Shown here: in pieces, positions 6,814-12,750 of the stretch
Layout of the letters: each line of letters opens with the position of its first letter
How positions within the stretch are numbered: position 1 is the stretch's first letter
DNA from: Vicinamibacteria bacterium
GTDB lineage: Bacteria; Acidobacteriota; Vicinamibacteria; Vicinamibacterales; 2-12-FULL-66-21
DNA: 12,750 nt
Direction: 5' to 3'
Assembly (NCBI GenBank): GCA_025937075.1
Contig: JAICSD010000077.1
Span: 1 to 12,750 of the forward strand
Translations under genes and position numbers: made by a program
The notes under the pieces: generated by a model
Told to the model about the DNA's origin: nothing
The model's database searches: none
The model's input: the letters and a program-made list of their open reading frames with translations, nothing else

Positions 6814-7592
6814 GTCAGGCGGCATCGGGCCGCTCGACTGACACTCCAGCCGCGCGCGAACACTACAGCTACAATGTCTACGCCGATCGAGAGATGGCGG
6901 ATCGGTTCGATGACCTGCGGTTCAGCGGGCCGATCGGACGCCTCATTGCCGGCGCGCAGGAACAGCAGCTCGCGCGCTTCCTGGCGCCGCATCAGGGACG
7001 GACGATTCTGGACGTCGGCACGGGCACCGGACGCGCAGCCGTCGCGCTGGCGCGCATGGGCGCGAGCGTCACGGGCGTCGACGCATCCGCGCAGATGTTG
7101 GAGGCCGCGGGACAGAAGGCGCGAGACGCCGGGGTGGCCGTCACGTTCCTCAGGGGCGATGCGCATTCGTTGATGTTTCCGGATCGCGGCTTCGACGCCG
7201 TCGTGTGCTTTCGCGTGCTGATGCACGTGCCCGATTGGCGAGCGTCCCTTCGTGAGCTGTGCCGGGTCGCGCGCGAGCGGCTCGTCTTCGATTACCCGTC
7301 GCTCTGGAGTGCGGCGGCGCTGCAGGCCGGCGCGCGGCGACTCACACGGATCGTCGACGCGCGCGTCGAAGCCTATCGCGTGTTCTCCTCGGCGGTTGTC
7401 CGCGACGAGCTCGCGCGCAATGGCTTTGCGATCACAGCGGATGAACGGCAGTTCGTGCTCCCGATCGCGCTGCACAAGCGTGTGGGGTCGACGGCGTGGA
7501 CGGAGCGGATCGAGCGATCACTGGAGCGCGCCGGCCTTACCCGGCGGTTTGGATCTCCGGTGACCATCCTCGCCGAGCGTCGCACGCGCTGA
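6810..7592 (+). CDS. Class I SAM-dependent methyltransferase
   Basis: This is a 260-residue methyltransferase with a Rossmann-like fold. Motif I is ILDVGTGTGRAAVAL (residues 66-80). The acidic residue ending strand 2 is D91 in VTGVDAS, and LRGDAHSL (about 114-121) would contact the adenine. FDAVVCFRVLMHV lies at about 129-141. The start overlaps the GT4 stop by four bases (ATGA), and the SDR gene starts one base after its stop, so the three form a tight operon. It probably methylates a sugar hydroxyl, an amine or a lipid headgroup of the glycan made with the GT4 enzyme. That role is inferred from neighbours only, since the substrate region (residues 150-260) is not diagnostic. Confidence 0.85.
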   Translation: MSQAASGRSTDTPAAREHYSYNVYADREMADRFDDLRFSGPIGRLIAGAQEQQLARFLAPHQGRTILDVGTGTGRAAVALARMGASVTGVDASAQMLEAAGQKARDAGVAVTFLRGDAHSLMFPDRGFDAVVCFRVLMHVPDWRASLRELCRVARERLVFDYPSLWSAAALQAGARRLTRIVDARVEAYRVFSSAVVRDELARNGFAITADERQFVLPIALHKRVGSTAWTERIERSLERAGLTRRFGSPVTILAERRTR

Positions 7593-7593
7593 C

Positions 7594-8577
7594 GTGACCA
7601 CGGTTCTCGTCACCGGCGCGACCGGCTTCACGGGCGGCCATCTGGCGCGCTATCTCCGCGCGCGCGGTCACATCGTTCGCGCGTTCGTTCGCGATCCGAA
7701 TCGCGCGCGGGACCTTGCGTCACAGGACATTGCGCTCGCGACCGGCGATCTCCGGGACGCCTCCTCGCTCCAGCGCGCCGTGGCTGGCGTCGACGTCGTC
7801 TATCACATCGCCGCGCTCTACCGTGAGGCGGGTCAGGGCGAGCGCGAGTACTTCGACGTCAACGCCCGTGCCGTCGGAACGGTGATCGAGAGGGCCGCGG
7901 CCGCGGGCGTACGCCGGGTGATTCATTGCAGCACCGTCGGCGTCCACGGAGATGTAGAACACCCTCCGGCGAACGAGGACGCGCCGGTCCGTCCCGGCGA
8001 CGTGTACCAGCGCGCGAAGGTCGAAGGTGAGCGGATCGCCCGCGATGCCGCCGCGAGTCACGGCATGGAGGTCGTGATCGCGCGGCCGAGCGGCATTTAC
8101 GGCCCCGGCGATCGCCGGCTGCTGAAGCTGTTCCGGGGTGTCGCACGCAGGCGTTTCGTCGTGCTCGGCAACGGCCGGCTCTTCTATCACCTGACGTATA
8201 TCGACGACCTCGTCGAAGGATTTCGGCTCTGCGGCGAGGTGCCGGCCGCGGCGGGCCGCACCTATATCCTTGCCGGCCCAGAAGTGCCAACGCTCAACGA
8301 GCTGGTCGCACTCGTCGCGTCCGAGTCGGGCGTCGCCCCGCCCCGCGTGCATCTGCCCGTCTGGCCGTTCTGGCTCGCCGGCGCAGCCTGCGAGGCCATC
8401 TGCACGCCGTTCGGCATCGAGCCGCCGCTCTATCGCAGGCGAGTGGACTTCTTCACGAAGAGCCGGGCGTTCGACATCAGCCGCGCCCGCGCCGAGCTCG
8501 GCTTCAATCCGAGCGTCGGTCTGCGGGAGGGGATTCGGCGGACGCTGGAGTGGTATCGCTCCTGCGGATGGCTTTAG
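7594..8577 (+). CDS. Extended SDR NAD-dependent epimerase/dehydratase
   Basis: This is a 327-residue extended short-chain dehydrogenase. The dinucleotide-binding motif GATGFTG covers residues 8-14. The catalytic set is Ser113/Thr114 in HCSTVGVHG and the YxxxK pair Tyr138-Lys142. RPSGIYGPGD (164-173) and LTYIDDLVEGF (about 199-209) are typical of nucleotide-sugar epimerases and of 3-beta-HSD/dihydroflavonol-reductase-like members, including those in hopanoid and surface-glycan clusters. It probably interconverts or reduces a sugar nucleotide or lipid-linked sugar. The GTG start at 7594 was chosen because the Rossmann motif begins seven residues later and the codon lies one base past the methyltransferase stop, so initiation is probably coupled. 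The stop TAG overlaps the stop of the convergent GT-C gene. Confidence 0.85.
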   Translation: MTTVLVTGATGFTGGHLARYLRARGHIVRAFVRDPNRARDLASQDIALATGDLRDASSLQRAVAGVDVVYHIAALYREAGQGEREYFDVNARAVGTVIERAAAAGVRRVIHCSTVGVHGDVEHPPANEDAPVRPGDVYQRAKVEGERIARDAAASHGMEVVIARPSGIYGPGDRRLLKLFRGVARRRFVVLGNGRLFYHLTYIDDLVEGFRLCGEVPAAAGRTYILAGPEVPTLNELVALVASESGVAPPRVHLPVWPFWLAGAACEAICTPFGIEPPLYRRRVDFFTKSRAFDISRARAELGFNPSVGLREGIRRTLEWYRSCGWL

Positions 8578-10073
8578 CGCGAACGCGGACACATGTAGAC
8601 GTTCCCGAACAACTGTTGTCCCCCGTCGCATCGCGTGCGCAAGATGCGCACGGCGTCGGATGCATGCGCGTCGACGATCTGCCTGTAGGACGAGATTCGC
8701 TCGAAGTCCTCGGATGCCACGATGATCCGCTCGCGCGTCATGAACGTGATGTAGTAGGCGAGCCAGTAATCGGCAGACGCGTAGCGGACGCCCTTGGCGT
8801 CCAGGGCTCGTATGATCACCATCTTCGCGGCGATGGGTTCGTGCGTCAGGTACTCGCTCCACATCCGCGCGTGCGAGTAGCCGGCGGGCAGAGCAAAGAC
8901 GATCGCCAGGGCCATCCATGCCGCCGCCAGCGCGCGGACGCGTTCCGCGCAGAGATACCAGGCGGCCAGACCTGTAGCTCCTATGACCGACAACAGTTCG
9001 TAGCGCATCGCGCTTGGCGCGCCGCATCGCAGCGTCGAAAAGCCTGCCAGGGACAGCGCGCCGACGAGCGTGAGGTACGCACAGGAATCGTATTCGGGAC
9101 GCCACGCCCTTTCCTGCCCGAGGCGCATCACAATTCGAAGTGCCGCAATCAGGACGATCGCCATCAGAAGGAGCCAGGTCCAGTGCAGTCCCTGCCGGAC
9201 GCTGCTTTCGATGGAATCGTTGGCGACCGGCTCGACCATCGTCCCGAATAGTCGCGGAAGATGTTCCGTGAACGCGCGCTTCACTCCGACGATCATCATG
9301 CTCGGATCGATGCAGACGCGGTTGAACAGTTCGTGCAGGTTATCGCCCGGCACACGCTGAAGATCGGCGACGGTCGTGCCAGGCCCGAGCGGCGTCGAGT
9401 ACTGCTTCAGCCAGAACACGACGAGCCACACCGCGCCTGCGACCAGAAACATCGTCGCGCGCCTCCGAATCCCGTCCCGGGTGAACAGGATCCGGTGCGC
9501 TGCCTCGAGCACCAGCAGCGCAGCCAGACCGTAGATCGTGAACTCACGCTGGAGAAAGCCGATCCCCAGCACGAGGCCGCCCCAGATGGGCCGGTTTCGC
9601 GTCAGCCAGATCAGGACCACGTACAGGAATGGTTCGAGATTGCCGCCCGAAGGATCGACGAATTTCGACGCGGTCCCAGGGGCGGGCAGCAGGAAGAAGA
9701 GGGACGCAACCAGCGCACCCATGGGACGCAGACCCGCTTCACGTGTGAGGAGCCGAAGAAGCAGATACGCAATTGCCACGTTGATGAGAACGAGCGGCAG
9801 CTTCAGAGCGGCAACGGATACTCCGGCGAGAGCGAAGACGGGGGCGGCGAGCCAGGCCTCGACGGCGAGGATGTAGCTCGAACCGTACATGAACACCGGG
9901 AACGCGCGTCCTTCGACGATGTGCTTTGCCATCAGGCCGAAGATCGCCTGATCGGAGTCGAAGTACGCCTGGGGCCAGAAGGCGAAGACCGCGCAACGCC
10001 AGCCGACGAGCACGATCGCAAGCGTGACGGCGCCGGCGAACGCGAGTCGGTTTCCGTGCGGACTACCTGGCAT
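8574..10073 (-). CDS. GT-C-like polytopic membrane glycosyltransferase
   Basis: This is a 499-residue polytopic membrane protein of the ArnT/PMT-like GT-C type. After TM1 (about residues 12-33), the first outer loop holds AYFDSDQAIFGLMAKHI. D39 and D41 lie where GT-C enzymes keep catalytic acidic residues. FPVFMYGSSYILAVEAWLAA (58-77), FVDPSGGNLEPF and FLQREFTIYG are further loop motifs. About ten TM segments precede a C-terminal soluble part of about 80 residues with several cysteines. The ATG at 10073 lies inside the end of the preceding small gene (11-base overlap), and the SD is weak, which suggests translational coupling. This enzyme is clearly different in sequence from the GT-C proteins at 3575-5320 and 10497-12750. 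The sugar donor and acceptor are unknown. Confidence 0.82.
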   Translation of the reverse strand: MPGSPHGNRLAFAGAVTLAIVLVGWRCAVFAFWPQAYFDSDQAIFGLMAKHIVEGRAFPVFMYGSSYILAVEAWLAAPVFALAGVSVAALKLPLVLINVAIAYLLLRLLTREAGLRPMGALVASLFFLLPAPGTASKFVDPSGGNLEPFLYVVLIWLTRNRPIWGGLVLGIGFLQREFTIYGLAALLVLEAAHRILFTRDGIRRRATMFLVAGAVWLVVFWLKQYSTPLGPGTTVADLQRVPGDNLHELFNRVCIDPSMMIVGVKRAFTEHLPRLFGTMVEPVANDSIESSVRQGLHWTWLLLMAIVLIAALRIVMRLGQERAWRPEYDSCAYLTLVGALSLAGFSTLRCGAPSAMRYELLSVIGATGLAAWYLCAERVRALAAAWMALAIVFALPAGYSHARMWSEYLTHEPIAAKMVIIRALDAKGVRYASADYWLAYYITFMTRERIIVASEDFERISSYRQIVDAHASDAVRILRTRCDGGQQLFGNVYMCPRSR

Positions 10074-10494
10074 GCGCAGCCCGATACGCGTCGGTCTGTT
10101 CGAGTGCCTCCTTCATGAGCGTCAACGCGCTGTCGACGGACTTTTTCGAAGCGCGCGCGGGAAGAAACACGCCCATCACCTGGGCCGCGATCGCGTCTTC
10201 GTGCAGGTGCCCGCCGGCGCAGAGCCCCCCGGGCATGCCGAATCCTTCGGATTGATCCTTGTAGAAGTCGTCGAGCCATCTGATCGCTTCGGCGGCTTCA
10301 TCGCGCGACTGGGCGGCCCACGTGGACGAGATGCCCGCCTTGACCTGCTCGCGCTCGGCGCGGAGCTGCTGGAGCTCGCGCCGGGCCTCGCGAACGGTCC
10401 GTGCTTCGAGCACCGTGACGACGAGTAGCAGCGCGGAGATGACGGCGAGCGCGCGAACGGCAAGCGCCCACCGCGCTTCGGCATCGATGTGCAT
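10063..10494 (-). CDS. Small single-TM coiled-coil protein of unknown function
   Basis: This is a 143-residue protein that I cannot assign to a family. Residues about 13-30 (ALAVISALLLVVTVLEA) form one membrane segment. They are followed by a charged helix, EARTVREARRELQQLRAEREQV (about 29-50), with coiled-coil character. The remaining soluble domain contains WLDDFYKDQ, GMPGGLCAGGHLHEDAIAAQ and a predicted C-terminal helix. The ATG at 10494 lies two bases past the stop of the GT-C/PKD gene, with AAAGGA six bases upstream. The open frame back to 10638 runs inside that upstream gene and is rejected. Tight spacing on both sides puts it in one operon with two GT-C proteins. An accessory or docking subunit is a guess from context. 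Confidence 0.75.
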   Translation of the reverse strand: MHIDAEARWALAVRALAVISALLLVVTVLEARTVREARRELQQLRAEREQVKAGISSTWAAQSRDEAAEAIRWLDDFYKDQSEGFGMPGGLCAGGHLHEDAIAAQVMGVFLPARASKKSVDSALTLMKEALEQTDAYRAAHAR

Positions 10495-10496
10495 GG

Positions 10497-12750
10497 TCAA
10501 TCCTTTGATCGGTTGATGCTGATCGTCTTCCGATCTGCTCGAGCGGAACCGTCGGGCATTTGCAGCCAGGCGCTGATCGTGTACGCCCCGGAGGACCGGT
10601 ACGCGTGCGTGACCGTCGCGTCCGACACGATGCCCCACGTCGGTGTGACCTGTCCGTCGCCATAGTCGAGGCGCACGCGTCCGAACCCGATGCCGTCAGT
10701 AGCCGTATCGACGTGCACGCGCACCACCACTTCCAAGGCGTGAACCGCAGGCTGAAGGGTGACGCCGCGAGAGTCGTTCGGCCGCAGCCGGGTCCAGTCC
10801 GCGACCATCTCGCCGCTCGAGGTGAAGCAGAGGCTGCACCGCCCGGATGAAACCATGCGCCTTGCGGCGAGTTCCAGGGCGCGCGAAGGACTCAGCAAGT
10901 AGTTCGGGTCGTACCAGGTGCTGTTTGCGACGGATGCTGCGCTGGACACGAGGACGACAACGATGCCGAACGCCGGCACCATCCACCAGCGCAGGGGCGT
11001 CCGTAGCCGGTTTCGGCCCTGGACTCGCGGCGCGTATACGTACATGAGGGCGGCCGCTGCCGCGATGCAGGCAACGATGGCAACGAAGAGGACAAGATTG
11101 CGTAGGGATGGCGCTCCACTCCGGATCCCGGGGAACACGAGGTTGGGCCTCCAGCCGCTCGAGCTCGTGTCGCGCATCGCCCCGAACGCTTTCCAGTGGT
11201 TCCGGTTGTACGCGAGCCCCGCCTCCAGCGAGAGCCCCACGAGGACAACGGTGACGATGCGCGCTGCGGCGGACGGCCAGAGCTCGCGGACGAGGAGAGC
11301 GATTGGAACGATGGCAAGCGGCACGACGGCCAGGATCAACCGGCCTGGCGTACCCCCGGCCGCATGAATCGTGTGGCCTGAAGCCGGAATCAGCAGGGAG
11401 AGGCCGATGATGACGAACACCGCAGCATCGCGAGGCGAGCGCCGCGCAAGCAGCGCGATCGCGGGCGCGAGGGCCAGGAAAATCGGGGCATGCGGAATCA
11501 CTCCCCATCGGCGATCGATGCCGTAGCCGATCAGATTCAGCGGGACGGACGCCATGCTGATCGGAATCCCATGATTCGAGACGCTCCAACGTGCGGTGGG
11601 CAGACAGCTGCCAGTCACCCAGTAATCGAACGCCATTTCCGAGACGAGCACGATGCCGAACGCCGACGCCAGCCGCCGGCGGGCAGTCCTGTCCGTGCGG
11701 AACCCGATGCATACCGCCAGTGCCATCCCAAGCATGAGGAAGCGCGGATGCAGCCAGACGAGCGCCCCTGCGGCCGCGCCGATCCCTGTGGCGGCGCGCG
11801 ACGTCGGCCGGCCGAACGGGAGCGCGTACTTGGCCAACGTGAGGACAATCAAGGCGGCGGGAAGCTCTGGATAGAGCTGAAACGCGAACGCGACCGTAGG
11901 CAGCGTCAACACGCCGATGGCTGCCCACGCAAATGCCAGGAGATCGTCGCGGAGAACGTGACGCAGAAGCCGGAACAGCGCCGTCGCGCACGCGCCGTAG
12001 ACCAGCAGCATCATGATGGTCGTCATCGGGAGTTCCGCCGGGAACTCTCTGTAGATCCCGCCATTCAGAGCCAGCAGATACCGATCGATCACGTATCCCG
12101 GAAAGAGAACAGCGGAGAGGCCAGGCTGATGGATCTGGTAGATGCCGCCGTGCCTGCCGCGAATGAACGCGTTGCCGCCCGCGACACGGTTCCACTGAAA
12201 TTGTCGCGGTGCGACGGCGAACCGGCGCAAGTCGGTCGCGAGATCGCGGATTTCCATGCCGCATGCGCGGAGCAGCCCGGCGATCGTGCGGTCCAGTCTG
12301 GGCGCGCCGTCGAGCGGTTCGTCGACGAACAGGGCCTTTTGGGAGATGTCGAATCCGCCTCCCTGGCACCACACCTCGCAGTAACGCAGGTACTTTGGTT
12401 CGTCGCCGTGCAGCAGGTAGCTGAAGCGCAGGTTGGGCGTCGTCGCGGTCGCCCAGCTCAGAGCGCCAGCAACCAGAACGAGATCGAGTAGCAGCAGACG
12501 TGCCGCGGAAGGAGCCTGCCGCGCGCGACCGATCGCTGCGGCCAGCGGCCCGCCGATGAAAGCGTCCGCGCGAAGGGCCGTCCATCCGACGAGAGCAGCA
12601 GCCCACCACCATCGCAGGTCGTAGAGGAAGTACGCCGCCGGGGCGCCGTACTTGCCGATTCCGGGAAGCGCTGGAAGGACGCCGAGCCCGGCGCATGCGA
12701 GTCCGGTCAGCGGTGACAGCCACTCGCCGCTCCGCGCCTCGGCGGTGCGC
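10497..12750 (-). CDS. GT-C-type membrane glycosyltransferase with C-terminal PKD-like domain (partial, start outside the window)
   Basis: The reading frame is open from the stop at 10497-10499 to the window edge, at least 750 residues, with no ATG, GTG or TTG between the GTG at 12374 and the edge. The start therefore lies outside the window. The visible N-terminal part has hydrophobic segments near 12661-12720 and 12435-12500 and then YLLHGDEPKYLRYCE. The DEP motif (Asp at 12402-12404) is the GT39/ArnT-type catalytic loop. About ten more TM segments follow. After the last one (about 10910-10980) come a short soluble segment and a PKD-like beta-sandwich (about 10500-10745) with VRLDYGDG and THAYRSSGAYTISAW. 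The C-terminal part would be periplasmic. The product is probably a lipid-linked-sugar transferase; a PKD tail on such an enzyme is unusual to me. Confidence 0.82.
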   Translation of the reverse strand, partial: RTAEARSGEWLSPLTGLACAGLGVLPALPGIGKYGAPAAYFLYDLRWWWAAALVGWTALRADAFIGGPLAAAIGRARQAPSAARLLLLDLVLVAGALSWATATTPNLRFSYLLHGDEPKYLRYCEVWCQGGGFDISQKALFVDEPLDGAPRLDRTIAGLLRACGMEIRDLATDLRRFAVAPRQFQWNRVAGGNAFIRGRHGGIYQIHQPGLSAVLFPGYVIDRYLLALNGGIYREFPAELPMTTIMMLLVYGACATALFRLLRHVLRDDLLAFAWAAIGVLTLPTVAFAFQLYPELPAALIVLTLAKYALPFGRPTSRAATGIGAAAGALVWLHPRFLMLGMALAVCIGFRTDRTARRRLASAFGIVLVSEMAFDYWVTGSCLPTARWSVSNHGIPISMASVPLNLIGYGIDRRWGVIPHAPIFLALAPAIALLARRSPRDAAVFVIIGLSLLIPASGHTIHAAGGTPGRLILAVVPLAIVPIALLVRELWPSAAARIVTVVLVGLSLEAGLAYNRNHWKAFGAMRDTSSSGWRPNLVFPGIRSGAPSLRNLVLFVAIVACIAAAAALMYVYAPRVQGRNRLRTPLRWWMVPAFGIVVVLVSSAASVANSTWYDPNYLLSPSRALELAARRMVSSGRCSLCFTSSGEMVADWTRLRPNDSRGVTLQPAVHALEVVVRVHVDTATDGIGFGRVRLDYGDGQVTPTWGIVSDATVTHAYRSSGAYTISAWLQMPDGSARADRKTISINRSKD
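10501..10506 (-). promoter_or_regulatory. Ribosome binding site of the small coiled-coil gene
   Basis: AAAGGA on the minus strand sits inside the last codons of the GT-C/PKD gene, six bases before the ATG at 10494. It supports this start and shows that both genes share a transcript. Confidence 0.6.

Noticed and set aside
9261..12491. Plus-strand frames (9261-10118 and 11490-12491) opposite the GT-C genes
   Set aside because: They have the low-complexity charged composition of antisense frames in GC-rich DNA, and no domains.
10696..12723. A 675-residue minus-strand open frame, out of phase with the GT-C/PKD gene
   Set aside because: It is very rich in Arg, Ala and Pro and has no TM segments or motifs. 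It overlaps in full a frame with clear membrane segments, a DEP loop and a PKD-like end. It is a GC-rich shadow frame.

Overview
The window is GC-rich, gene-dense bacterial chromosomal DNA. The lipoprotein near the left edge begins, just after its lipobox, with a stretch (SSNPLSPSVAGPIAG) that I associate with envelope proteins of Acidobacteriota, class Vicinamibacteria. The sigma70-type promoters, the short intergenic gaps and the GC-rich dispersed intergenic elements fit that assignment. It is an inference, not a measurement. I see no rRNA, tRNA, CRISPR array, transposase or phage gene.

Layout from left to right. Positions 1-176 hold a dispersed intergenic repeat (copy 1). A lipoprotein with two fibronectin-III-like modules and a cysteine-rich C-terminal domain follows (177-1304, minus), with its own promoter and three 10-bp direct repeats upstream. 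Next is a multi-pass membrane protein of the LPG_synthase_TM/AglD flippase-like family (1493-2494, minus). It is divergent from a secreted clan GH-A-like glycosidase (2624-3532, plus). That gene converges on a GT-C membrane glycosyltransferase (3575-5320, minus), whose roughly 200-nt leader contains repeat copy 2 and a hairpin. A plus-strand operon follows: a GT4 glycosyltransferase (5614-6813), a class I SAM methyltransferase (6810-7592) and an extended SDR epimerase/dehydratase (7594-8577). The SDR stop codon overlaps the stop of a minus-strand operon that fills the rest of the window. In transcription order that operon is a large GT-C glycosyltransferase with a C-terminal PKD-like domain (10497 to beyond 12750), a 143-residue single-TM coiled-coil protein (10063-10494) and a second GT-C protein (8574-10073).

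Together the genes look like part of an envelope glycan or glycolipid pathway. Three different GT-C enzymes would use polyprenyl-phosphate-linked sugars on the outer face of the inner membrane. GT4, methyltransferase and SDR activities would build or modify sugars in the cytoplasm. A flippase-like membrane protein, a secreted glycosidase and a surface lipoprotein lie alongside. No substrate can be read from the sequence. The least familiar parts are the GT-C/PKD fusion with its tightly coupled small membrane partner, the cysteine-rich lipoprotein domain and the repeat that recurs in the intergenic regions.
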